From CALINF01 sp039980455 (GTDB lineage Bacteria > Pseudomonadota > Gammaproteobacteria > Pseudomonadales > Halieaceae): a stretch of 64,000 bases of DNA. Positions 42,966-51,327 of the stretch are shown here, in pieces. The stretch spans positions 251,975 through 315,974 of the forward strand of contig JBDXCG010000006.1 of the NCBI GenBank assembly GCA_039980455.1, read 5' to 3'. Numbering within the stretch: the first letter of the stretch is position 1; every line of letters begins with the position of its first letter. The notes under the pieces were generated by a model that worked only from the letters and a program-made list of their open reading frames with translations, searched no databases and was not told the origin of the DNA. The translations under genes and the position numbers were made by a program.

Positions 42966-43851
42966 GATTATCGAACTGGGGAGGTTTGGGCGGATCGAAC
43001 AACCCAAATGATGCTCGGTTGATCCAAGACCGTTGCTGCCCGTCGAGCGTGTACACCGAAACAAATTCGCCGTTATCATTTACGGACGGGTGGTTGGGGT
43101 AGTTAAGTGCCAACGTGTTGATGGTATCTCGAGCCAGCTGATCTTCGCCTAGTAATATGTAGCCCTGCGCCATCACGGCCAAGCCGTCGGGTACTGCCGG
43201 GGTGCGCTGGAAATTCTCAACGACATGCTTGCCTCGATTAGTGGCTGCCAGGTACGCGCCCCTTCGAAAGTAGTAATTAGCCACATTGATTTCATGTCGG
43301 GCCAACAGATTACGCAAATGCACCATACGTGCCTTGGCATCGGCAGCGTAGGGGCTATCCGGGAAACGGGACACCAGCTGTGCAAACTCAGCAAACGCCT
43401 CTTTTGCTTGACTGGTATCGCGCTTGGTTTGGTCGGTGTTAACAAAGCGCGCAAAGACGTCCTCATTTCCCGTGTAGGCCGACAAGCCTTTCATGTAATA
43501 CGCGTAGTCTACGTTGGGATGCTGCGGGTGTAATCGAATGAAGCGGTCTGCGGCCTCTACGGCGGCTTCGTGCTCGTAAGCACCGTAGTGGGCGTAGATA
43601 ATTTCGAGCTGAGCCTGTTCAGCGTATTTCCCAAAGGGATAGCGTGACTCCAGCAGTTGCAGGCTGCGTACCGCCAGGTCGTAGTTTCGGTTACCCAGAT
43701 GACGCTGTGACTCCTCATACATCTGCTGCTCGCCGGTATCGGCTGCAATGTCGGGCAGTTCATCGTTACCGGAGCACGCAACCAATGCGAGCAATATCGG
43801 TGCAACAAGAAGATATTTCAATGATTTCAACAACTTCGGTACCAGTGGCAT
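42952..43851 (-). CDS. bamD: Outer-membrane assembly lipoprotein BamD
   Basis: Essential lipoprotein of the BAM complex that inserts outer-membrane beta-barrels. The signal ends in lipobox LVAC. The mature protein is made of tetratricopeptide-like helices with the YPFGKYAEQAQLEIIYAHY and FPDSPYAADAKARM segments typical of BamD. The frame continues 34 codons upstream, but the ATG at 43851 directly precedes the signal peptide (MPLVPKLLKSLKYLLV). Divergent from rluD, the usual arrangement. Confidence 0.95.
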   Translation of the reverse strand: MPLVPKLLKSLKYLLVAPILLALVACSGNDELPDIAADTGEQQMYEESQRHLGNRNYDLAVRSLQLLESRYPFGKYAEQAQLEIIYAHYGAYEHEAAVEAADRFIRLHPQHPNVDYAYYMKGLSAYTGNEDVFARFVNTDQTKRDTSQAKEAFAEFAQLVSRFPDSPYAADAKARMVHLRNLLARHEINVANYYFRRGAYLAATNRGKHVVENFQRTPAVPDGLAVMAQGYILLGEDQLARDTINTLALNYPNHPSVNDNGEFVSVYTLDGQQRSWINRASFGLFDPPKPPQFDNRPNA

Positions 43852-43977
43852 GTTACTATGCTGATGTTTGGCGCTATTTAACCACAGTGCGACGGACGCA
43901 TAAACAGGAATTTCTGATCTTACCGCGAGTCTTGCGGCAGAGGCAGTTTGCAAAGGTCAGAATATGAGACACAGAAT

Positions 43978-44946
43978 GTGACAGATTCGAACTCTATTGT
44001 GTTGGAGGCGCTTGTGCCTGCTGACCTCGCGGGTGACCGGTTGGATCAGGCTGCGGCCGCATTGTTTCCAGATTACTCGCGCTCGCGCCTGCAAACATGG
44101 ATCAAACAGGGTGACTTGCTGGTCGACGGTAAACAGCTGCGCCCTCGCGACAAAATTTTGGAAGGCGCATTGTTGACTGTCGCTGCAGAGCCAGAACAAG
44201 AAGTTACCTGGCGGGCGCAAGATATAGCGCTGGACATCATTTTTGAAGACGACGAGATTCTGGTGCTGAACAAGCCAGCAGGCCTTGTCGTGCATCCGGC
44301 GGCAGGGCATCACGATGGCACGCTGGTTAATGCCTTGATCAACCATTCGCCCCAAGTGGCTAATCTTCCGCGCGGCGGTATTGTGCATCGCCTTGATATG
44401 GAGACATCGGGGGTGATGGTCGCGGCCAAGACGCTCAGTGCACATCACCTTTTAGTTGCGCAATTGCAGGCTCGCACGGTGAAGCGACAGTATTGTGCGG
44501 TTTGTATTGGCGCGATGACCGGCGGCGGCACCATCAACGAGCCGATTGGTCGCCATCCCAAGCAACGTAAGAAAATGGCCGTGCGCGCGCTAGGCGGGAA
44601 GTCGGCCATCACGCATTACCGGGTTACCAAGCGCTTTGGCCATCACACTCAGATCGCTGTAAACCTGGAAACTGGCAGAACACATCAGATACGAGTGCAC
44701 ATGGCGCATCGGCATTACCCGCTCGTGGGTGACCCTGTTTACGGCGGGCGATTGCGTATTCCCAAGGGAGCCTCTGGTCAACTGATTGAGGGCTTGCGTG
44801 CTTTTCCCAGGCAGGCGTTGCATGCCGAGTCGCTGGGGTTGAATCATCCTGCGTCGGGTGAGCCGGTACAATTTAACTGCCCTTTACCCCAAGACATGCT
44901 GGACCTGTTGGCTCTGCTGGCGGCTGAAGACCCTGAGCATGGCTGA
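43978..44946 (+). CDS. rluD: Ribosomal large-subunit pseudouridine synthase D
   Basis: Makes three pseudouridines in helix 69 of 23S rRNA. An N-terminal S4 domain (RLDQAAAALFPDYSRSRLQTWI) precedes the RluA-type catalytic domain, with the catalytic Asp in IVHRLDMETSGVM and the GRTHQIRVH motif. GTG 43978 gives the N-terminal length of E. coli RluD; a TTG at 43948 is in frame. It overlaps pgeF by 8 bases. Confidence 0.95.
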   Translation: MTDSNSIVLEALVPADLAGDRLDQAAAALFPDYSRSRLQTWIKQGDLLVDGKQLRPRDKILEGALLTVAAEPEQEVTWRAQDIALDIIFEDDEILVLNKPAGLVVHPAAGHHDGTLVNALINHSPQVANLPRGGIVHRLDMETSGVMVAAKTLSAHHLLVAQLQARTVKRQYCAVCIGAMTGGGTINEPIGRHPKQRKKMAVRALGGKSAITHYRVTKRFGHHTQIAVNLETGRTHQIRVHMAHRHYPLVGDPVYGGRLRIPKGASGQLIEGLRAFPRQALHAESLGLNHPASGEPVQFNCPLPQDMLDLLALLAAEDPEHG

Positions 44947-45721
44947 ATCTCCCTGGCTGTTGCCGCAGTGGCCTGCGCCCCCGAATATTCTGGCGCTGTC
45001 GACAAAAAGAGTCGGCGGTGCAAGTGAGCCGCCATTTAGTAGCCTTAATCTCGCCCTGCATGTTGGCGACGATCCTCCGGCCGTTCGCTGCAACCGGGAA
45101 ATTTTGCAGTCCAAGCTGCCCAAAGGGGTGGCTGTTCAATGGTTGCAGCAGGTACACGGCGTAAACGTTGTTAATGCCACGCCAGAATCATCGTCTACTG
45201 ATCTTCATCTTGGCCCAGAGGCTGATGCCTGCTGGACGTCGTCAGCAGGAGTCGCCTGCGCTGTTCTCACGGCCGATTGTCTGCCGATTCTGCTCTGTGA
45301 TCGAGACGGTGGCTATGTGGCGGCCGTGCATGCGGGCTGGCGCGGCCTGCTTGCGGGAGTCGTCGAGGCTACCGTTGCCGCATCCCCCATAGATCCACCG
45401 GCCCTCATGGCCTGGCTGGGGCCGCACATCGGGCAGCAAGCCTTTGAAGTGGGCGAAGAGGTGCGCGACGCTTTCTTGGCAGAGGCGGCTGCATTTGGTG
45501 GTCGCGATAAGGTGTCAGAGTGTTTTTTAGTGGCGCCCAGAGCAGGACATTGGCTGGCGAATCTGGAAGGGCTGGCAGCCATGAAAATGGAATCCATGGG
45601 TATTATGGGCATTTATCGCTCAAATAGCTGCACGTTCGGCGAAGATGATCGCTATTTTTCTTACCGAAGAGACGGCGATACAGGCCGAATGGCGAGCTTG
45701 ATCCTGATCAATCCAATCTGA
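44939..45721 (+). CDS. pgeF: Peptidoglycan editing factor PgeF (YfiH family)
   Basis: A cytoplasmic enzyme known in E. coli to remove mis-incorporated L-Ser from peptidoglycan precursors; older annotation calls the family polyphenol oxidase. Metal-binding His/Cys/His are in QQVHGVN, TADCLPILL and AAVHAGWRG. 260 residues. The ATG lies inside the end of rluD. The rluD-pgeF-clpB order is as in E. coli. Confidence 0.93.
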   Translation: MAESPWLLPQWPAPPNILALSTKRVGGASEPPFSSLNLALHVGDDPPAVRCNREILQSKLPKGVAVQWLQQVHGVNVVNATPESSSTDLHLGPEADACWTSSAGVACAVLTADCLPILLCDRDGGYVAAVHAGWRGLLAGVVEATVAASPIDPPALMAWLGPHIGQQAFEVGEEVRDAFLAEAAAFGGRDKVSECFLVAPRAGHWLANLEGLAAMKMESMGIMGIYRSNSCTFGEDDRYFSYRRDGDTGRMASLILINPI

Positions 45722-45738
45722 ATACTCTAATCTCCATA

Positions 45739-45766
45739 CTTGAAATAGGGCTATTTGGCCCCATTT
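45739..45766 (+). promoter_or_regulatory. Sigma-32 heat-shock promoter of clpB
   Basis: CTTGAAA (45739-45745), 13 bases, then CCCCATTT (45759-45766): an exact RpoH promoter as known from E. coli. It lies about 55 bases upstream of the clpB start codon, directly after pgeF. Confidence 0.92.
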
Positions 45767-45821
45767 AACCCCCCATAGAGATAGATACTGAGCCTCGAAG
45801 GCGCAGATCATGGGAGAGTAA

Positions 45822-48401
45822 ATGATGAGAATGGACAAAATGACCAACCAGTTGCAAACCGCGCTGGCCGATGCCCAGTCACTGGCGTTGGGTAAAGACA
45901 ACAACTTTATTGAGCCTGTGCACCTGCTGTCGGCATTGATCACGCAGCAGGGCGGATCCACGCGTCCGCTGTTGCAAAAGACCGGAGCGAATGTGGCAGG
46001 CCTGCAGACGGCTGTCGCCGCTGCAGTAGAAAACCTGCCTAAAGTGAGTGGCACGCAAGGGGATGTGCACCTCTCTAGTGACTTAGGTCGAGTGCTAAAT
46101 GTGACAGACAAGCTGGCTCAGCAATCGGGGGATGCCTATATCTCCAGTGAGGTGGTGCTGTTAGCCATGCTCGAGAGCAAGGGTCAGACAGGCGATTTGC
46201 TCAAGCAGCACGGGGTAACCGCAGTTGCTTTGAAGGAAGCCATAGATGAAGTGCGAGGAGGTGAGTCAGTGGATAACCCAGAGGCAGAAGAATCCCGCCA
46301 GGCGCTAGACAAGTACACCATTGACCTGACGGAGCGCGCGGAGCAGGGCAAGCTCGATCCCGTTATTGGTCGCGATGATGAGATCCGCCGCACTATTCAG
46401 GTGTTGCAACGCAGAACAAAAAACAACCCAGTTCTCATTGGTGAGCCGGGTGTGGGTAAGACCGCGATCATTGAGGGTCTGGCTCAGCGTGTGATCAATG
46501 GCGAGGTGCCAGAAGGTCTTCGCGGCAAGCGCATACTGTCACTGGACCTTGGTGCGCTGTTGGCGGGCGCTAAGTTTCGTGGAGACTTCGAGGAGCGTCT
46601 CAAGGGCGTACTGAATGAGCTGACCAAGCAAGAAGGCCAGATCATTTTATTCATCGATGAGCTGCACACCATGGTGGGTGCCGGCAAGGCCGAAGGCTCA
46701 ATGGATGCGGGTAACATGTTGAAGCCCGCATTGGCGCGGGGCGAGCTGCACTGCGTGGGCGCCACTACGTTGGATGAGTACCGTAAGGATATCGAAAAAG
46801 ACGCTGCACTTGAGCGCCGCTTTCAAAAAGTACTAGTCGATGAGCCTAACGAGGAAGACACGATTGCGATTCTACGTGGCTTGAAAGAGCGCTACGAGGT
46901 TCACCATGGCGTGGACATTACCGACAGTGCGATTATCGCTGCAGCAAAGCTATCACAGCGCTACATCACTGATCGTCAGCTGCCCGACAAGGCCATCGAT
47001 CTGATTGATGAGGCCGCAAGCCGTATTCGTATGGAGATTGACTCCAAGCCTGAGGCGATGGACAAGTTAGAGAGGCGCCTGATCCAGCTGAAGATTGAAC
47101 GTGAAGCAGTGAAAAAAGATACCGACCCCGCAGCGCTTAAGCAGGTTGAATTACTCTCTGAGCAGATCGATTCTGTTGAGAAAGAATTTGCTGATATGGA
47201 AGAAATTTGGACGGCGGAGAAAGCGTCTGTACAGGGGGCTGCTCAGATTAAGAGTGAGATAGAGCAGGTGAAACTCGATCTCGAGACGGCGCGCAGGGCA
47301 GGCGACTTAACGCGGATGTCGGAGCTGCAGTACGGTCAAATGCCCGAACTGGAAAAACAGTTGGAGCTGGCTCAAGAAGCTGAAGTGACAGAGCATACGC
47401 TCCTTCGCAATAAGGTCACAGACGAAGAGGTTGCCGAGGTAGTGTCTCGATGGACGGGTATTCCTGTTTCGAAAATGCTCGAGGGTGATCGGGAAAAGCT
47501 CCTGCGCATGGAAGACTTCTTGCACGAGCGCGTAGTGGGGCAGAACGAGGCGGTTGTGTCGGTATCTAATGCGGTACGCCGATCGCGCGCTGGTCTTTCT
47601 GACCCTAATCGTCCAAACGGTTCTTTTCTGTTTCTTGGGCCAACCGGGGTGGGCAAAACCGAGTTGTGTAAAGCATTGGCTGAATTCCTGTTCGATAGCG
47701 AGCAGGCGATGGTGCGGATCGATATGTCGGAGTTCATGGAGAAGCATTCGGTTGCGCGTCTGATCGGCGCGCCTCCAGGGTATGTGGGCTATGAGGAAGG
47801 TGGGTATCTCACAGAAGCTGTGCGTCGAAAGCCTTATTCCTTGCTATTACTGGATGAGGTAGAGAAGGCGCATCCGGATGTGTTCAATATCTTGCTACAG
47901 GTGTTGGAAGATGGTCGCCTAACCGATGGTCAAGGGCGCACCGTGGATTTTCGTAATACGGTGATTGTGATGACCTCGAATCTGGGCTCAGATCTGATTC
48001 AGGAGCTGGCTGGTGATGAGAATTACGACGCGATGAAATCAGCGGTTATGAACGTTGTGGGCACACACTTCAGGCCCGAATTTGTTAACCGCATTGACGA
48101 GTCGGTTGTATTCCATCCACTCCTTAAAGAGCAGATTCGTGGTATAGCCAAGATACAGTTGCAAGGGTTGAAAGCGCGGCTTAAAGAGCGTGAGCTGGAT
48201 CTGGAAATCAGCGACGCCTTTATGGACAGGCTGGTGACGGCCGGATTTGATCCAGTCTACGGTGCGCGTCCGCTTAAGCGCGCCATCCAGCAAGAGATAG
48301 AGAATCCGCTGGCTCAACGTATTTTGGCGGGTGAGTTTGAGCCTGGGCAGACTGTATCTATTGATGTTTCTGAGTCTGGGTCTCTCTTCAAAGCAGCATA
48401 A
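45822..48401 (+). CDS. clpB: Disaggregase ClpB
   Basis: Hexameric AAA+ unfoldase that rescues aggregated protein together with DnaK. An N-terminal Clp repeat domain comes first, then AAA1 (Walker A GEPGVGKTA), the coiled-coil M domain around residues 400-525, AAA2 (Walker A GPTGVGKTE, then RIDMSEFMEKHSVARLIGAP) and the C-terminal domain. 859 residues. GGGAGAG precedes the ATG. Heat-shock control by the upstream sigma-32 promoter. Confidence 0.98.
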   Translation: MMRMDKMTNQLQTALADAQSLALGKDNNFIEPVHLLSALITQQGGSTRPLLQKTGANVAGLQTAVAAAVENLPKVSGTQGDVHLSSDLGRVLNVTDKLAQQSGDAYISSEVVLLAMLESKGQTGDLLKQHGVTAVALKEAIDEVRGGESVDNPEAEESRQALDKYTIDLTERAEQGKLDPVIGRDDEIRRTIQVLQRRTKNNPVLIGEPGVGKTAIIEGLAQRVINGEVPEGLRGKRILSLDLGALLAGAKFRGDFEERLKGVLNELTKQEGQIILFIDELHTMVGAGKAEGSMDAGNMLKPALARGELHCVGATTLDEYRKDIEKDAALERRFQKVLVDEPNEEDTIAILRGLKERYEVHHGVDITDSAIIAAAKLSQRYITDRQLPDKAIDLIDEAASRIRMEIDSKPEAMDKLERRLIQLKIEREAVKKDTDPAALKQVELLSEQIDSVEKEFADMEEIWTAEKASVQGAAQIKSEIEQVKLDLETARRAGDLTRMSELQYGQMPELEKQLELAQEAEVTEHTLLRNKVTDEEVAEVVSRWTGIPVSKMLEGDREKLLRMEDFLHERVVGQNEAVVSVSNAVRRSRAGLSDPNRPNGSFLFLGPTGVGKTELCKALAEFLFDSEQAMVRIDMSEFMEKHSVARLIGAPPGYVGYEEGGYLTEAVRRKPYSLLLLDEVEKAHPDVFNILLQVLEDGRLTDGQGRTVDFRNTVIVMTSNLGSDLIQELAGDENYDAMKSAVMNVVGTHFRPEFVNRIDESVVFHPLLKEQIRGIAKIQLQGLKARLKERELDLEISDAFMDRLVTAGFDPVYGARPLKRAIQQEIENPLAQRILAGEFEPGQTVSIDVSESGSLFKAA

Positions 48402-48413
48402 AGGAACGCGAAT

Positions 48414-48441
48414 GGTTACCCCGTCACAAGACGGGGTAACC
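48414..48441. terminator. Perfect 12-pair hairpin after clpB
   Basis: GGTTACCCCGTC, loop ACAA, GACGGGGTAACC: an exact 12-base inverted repeat 12 bases after the clpB stop. The following bases (GGCTTTGC) hold only three T, so termination is likely but not textbook. Confidence 0.6.
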
Positions 48442-48563
48442 GGCTTTGCAGAGCGCCCGTTGAGTTCAATACGACCATCTGTCTGTCAGTTCAGACCGTC
48501 CATCGGTTAGAGATGGAACTGGCCGTCGCTAGTTTTATCATGACCATTGGGGAGTAATGGTTG

Positions 48564-48995
48564 ATGGAAATAGCTATGCGGCATAACAGTGTCATCGAGA
48601 ATCCGCGCAAGAGCGGCGGCTTTACGTTGATAGAGCTCATGATGGTCATCGTGATCGTGGGTATATTAATGGGAGTTGCGTTGCCCGCCTACAATAAGCA
48701 ACTCGTTCGCGGAAAGCGCATTGCAGCGCAGGCCGAGATGCTCGATATCGCTAATCGGCAGCAACAATATTTGCTCACCAATCGGGCTTATTTCGACAAG
48801 ACGATACTTCTCGCTTCCGGCTTTGTGCTGGACCCAGATGTATCTGCCAATTACACATACACTGTAACAGTGGGTGCAGGCGCTGCACCTACCTATCTGA
48901 TTACATTCACTCCTTACGGCGGACAAGCCTCGGATGTAGAGCTGACACTGGATGAGCAGGGTGTTGGCGAGCCTGCGGATAAGTGGGACCGATGA
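48564..48995 (+). CDS. pilE: Type IV minor pilin PilE
   Basis: Minor pilin of the type IV pilus. The leader ends GG before FTLIELMMVIVIVGILMG, with Glu+5. The downstream segment ALPAYNKQLVRGKRIAAQAEMLDIANRQQQYLLTNR-type helix matches PilE-family minor pilins; the C-terminus is short. GGGGAG lies 9 bases before the ATG; a TTG one codon earlier is in frame. It heads the pilE-V-W-X-Y1-fimU operon and overlaps pilV by ATGA. Confidence 0.9.
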   Translation: MEIAMRHNSVIENPRKSGGFTLIELMMVIVIVGILMGVALPAYNKQLVRGKRIAAQAEMLDIANRQQQYLLTNRAYFDKTILLASGFVLDPDVSANYTYTVTVGAGAAPTYLITFTPYGGQASDVELTLDEQGVGEPADKWDR

Positions 48996-49573
48996 TGAGA
49001 GTGAGGTCAATCGGGCAGCAGCGCGGTGCTTTGATGATCGAAGTACTTGTCACAATAACCATCTTGATTATCGGTTTGTGGGGCATGATGGAAATGCAAT
49101 CTCGACTACACAAATCTGAAATAGAGTCGTATCAGCGGACACAGGCGCTAATGCTATTAAATGATATGGCCAATAAGATTATGTCCAATCGCGGCAATGC
49201 GGGCGATTATGTAACGACAGGTTACCTGGGAGTGGACGCTACATGTCCTACTGCGACAACCTCGCTACAGTTGGTCGATAGTGGGCAGTGGTGTGAAGCG
49301 CTCAAGGGGGCTGCAGAGACATCAGGTTCAACGGATGTAGGAGCCATGATCGGCGGCCGGGGTTGCGTAGAGGAAGTATTGGCAGATCGCCAGTATATGG
49401 TGACCGTGGTGTGGCAAGGGCTAACACCTATTAACTCCGCTATTAGAACCGACGTAACCTGCGGGGCTGGATTGTATAATTTACCTGCGGGTTCAGACTG
49501 TGCGGCTAATGCTGATAGCTGTCGTCGGTTTGTTACTACGATGGTCGGTATTGCCAATTTGGAGGATCTGTGA
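48992..49573 (+). CDS. pilV: Type IV minor pilin PilV
   Basis: Minor pilin that primes pilus assembly. The leader ends QRG before ALMIEVLVTITILIIGLWG, with Glu+5. The protein continues with the MEMQSRLHKSEIESYQRTQALMLLNDMANKI-type helix characteristic of PilV and several C-terminal cysteines. The ATG overlaps the pilE stop; GTG 48983 is an in-frame alternative. The stop touches the pilW start. Confidence 0.9.
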   Translation: MMRVRSIGQQRGALMIEVLVTITILIIGLWGMMEMQSRLHKSEIESYQRTQALMLLNDMANKIMSNRGNAGDYVTTGYLGVDATCPTATTSLQLVDSGQWCEALKGAAETSGSTDVGAMIGGRGCVEEVLADRQYMVTVVWQGLTPINSAIRTDVTCGAGLYNLPAGSDCAANADSCRRFVTTMVGIANLEDL

Positions 49574-50784
49574 TGCTGGCGCTTAACCGCAATACAGTTT
49601 CTGGCACATTCCGTGGGGTTAAAGTTACGCAGGCCGGACTAAGCCTTATTGAGCTGCTTATTGCCACTGCGCTGGGCCTGATTATTATCGCAGGTGTCGC
49701 TCAGTTGTATGCCAATATTTCGATATCCAATCGGGAGTTAGCTAAAGCAAATAGCCAGATAGAAAATGCGCGTTTTGCGATGCAGTTCCTGCGTAATGAT
49801 ATCGTTCATGCGGGGTTTTGGGGCACTTGGGTGCCCGAATTCGATAACTTGATGTTAGACGGGGCTCCCTCAGATATCCCCTATACAGCCAGTACCGATG
49901 CTCCACCGGACCCGTGCCTACCATTTGCAAGCTGGCCTGCAGCAACGGTGGGAACAACCGCCTCGTATCTCAATGGTTTACTGGGAATTCCCATTCAGGT
50001 GTATTCGGGCTCGCCTTCTGCCAACTGTAATGCCTATGTAAGCGATCTTCAGCCTGGCTCTGATGTGCTAGTGGTTCGACATGCCGAACGTTGTGAAGCA
50101 GGTGCTGCTAATTGCGATGCAGATACTGCCGGGCGCTTGTATCTTCAGGTCTCTAATTGTCAGGCAGAGATAGACGCCGGCTCTCCGTATGCTCTGGACC
50201 CTAATACGTTCCCCTTGACTGACAAGGACTGCACAACGAATGCCAGTAAGCGGCGGTTTATACAGAATATTTACTACATCAGAGATTACGCAGTTACTGA
50301 TGGAGACGGTATTCCAACTCTCGTACGATCAGAATTCGACTTTGCGTCAGGTGCGTTATCGCATCAGCCGGCACAAGCGTTGGTGCAGGGCATTGAACGT
50401 ATGCGCGTGGAGGTGGGTATCGATGGCCTAAGCGATTCGGGTGACCCCGTTGATTATACGGCCGCAGTGGACTGGTTAGATCCCGACGTTTGGGAGTCTC
50501 CCACAAATCGCGGAGATGGTGTTCCAGATCCGATAGGAGGCGACTATTTCGTTCACTGTCCCTCCCTTTCCCCCGCCTGCACGGCCGCGCAATTGGCCAA
50601 TACCGTGGTTGTACAATTGTTTATATTAGCCCGGGCAGACGAAGAGTCCCCTGCCCATATCGATACTAAAACCTATACCTTGGGGTCGCTGAACGTCGCG
50701 GCAACTAATGATGCGTTCAAGCGCCATGTATTTGGCACAACTATACGGGTAAATAATGTGTCTGCTCGAAGGGAGACGCCATGA
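49573..50784 (+). CDS. pilW: Type IV minor pilin PilW
   Basis: Large minor pilin. The leader ends AG before LSLIELLIATALGLIIIAG, with Glu+5. The QIENARFAMQFLRNDIVHAGFWG segment is a PilW hallmark. The 403-residue protein is long for the family, with many cysteines in the middle part. The ribosome site GGAGGA is 6 bases before the ATG. It overlaps pilX by ATGA. Confidence 0.9.
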   Translation: MLALNRNTVSGTFRGVKVTQAGLSLIELLIATALGLIIIAGVAQLYANISISNRELAKANSQIENARFAMQFLRNDIVHAGFWGTWVPEFDNLMLDGAPSDIPYTASTDAPPDPCLPFASWPAATVGTTASYLNGLLGIPIQVYSGSPSANCNAYVSDLQPGSDVLVVRHAERCEAGAANCDADTAGRLYLQVSNCQAEIDAGSPYALDPNTFPLTDKDCTTNASKRRFIQNIYYIRDYAVTDGDGIPTLVRSEFDFASGALSHQPAQALVQGIERMRVEVGIDGLSDSGDPVDYTAAVDWLDPDVWESPTNRGDGVPDPIGGDYFVHCPSLSPACTAAQLANTVVVQLFILARADEESPAHIDTKTYTLGSLNVAATNDAFKRHVFGTTIRVNNVSARRETP

Positions 50785-51281
50785 AAGAGGTGCAGCTCAA
50801 TCGCGGTGAAGAGGGGGTAATTACGATATTCGTCTCTTTGGTGTTGTTGATACTCGTGACACTACTAATCACTACGTCTTTCTCTCTCAGCACAATAAAT
50901 TTGCGAGCGGTAGGCAATGTTCAATCAAGAGATGAGGCATTATCTGCCGCGTCGCTGGTTATTGAAGAAGTGCTTACGGAAGATTTTGGAGATCCAGCTG
51001 TATTAGTCGCTCGCAGCAACGTTGTTGATATTAACTCTGATGGCGTTAATGACTATCAGGTAGATATCGCTGTGCCGATCTGTATCCGAGCCACGCAGGC
51101 TAGCATAGATACCGCCAGCAGTGTGCAGTTACCTGGATTCTCCGCTGTGGGTGCCTGGAACACGATCTGGGAGATCAACGCTGTAGCCACTGAGTCGGTT
51201 AGTGGCGCCAGTGTGAACGTTATACAAGGCGTTCGAATTTTACTGGATGAAACAGAAAAGAATGCAGTCTGTCCGACCTAG
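50781..51281 (+). CDS. pilX: Type IV minor pilin PilX-like
   Basis: A short exported pilin-like protein. The N-terminus (EEGVITIFVSLVLLILVT) has a Gly cleavage site and hydrophobic helix but no Glu+5, as in PilX. The remainder includes ALSAASLVIEEVL and two cysteines. Identity rests on position between pilW and pilY1 plus this topology. The start overlaps the pilW stop. Confidence 0.82.
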   Translation: MKEVQLNRGEEGVITIFVSLVLLILVTLLITTSFSLSTINLRAVGNVQSRDEALSAASLVIEEVLTEDFGDPAVLVARSNVVDINSDGVNDYQVDIAVPICIRATQASIDTASSVQLPGFSAVGAWNTIWEINAVATESVSGASVNVIQGVRILLDETEKNAVCPT

Positions 51282-51327
51282 TTAACTAGCTGGGCTTGGA
51301 TGTAAAAGAAAGCAAGAGGAATACCGT

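Noticed and set aside
43852..43953. 34-codon upstream extension of bamD
   Set aside because: It would bury the lipoprotein signal peptide inside the protein; the ATG at 43851 sits right before it.
48480..48563. Possible sigma-54 (PilR-type) promoter upstream of pilE
   Set aside because: No GG-N10-GC pair with a proper TGGCAC/TTGC match could be found; the best candidates have wrong spacing.
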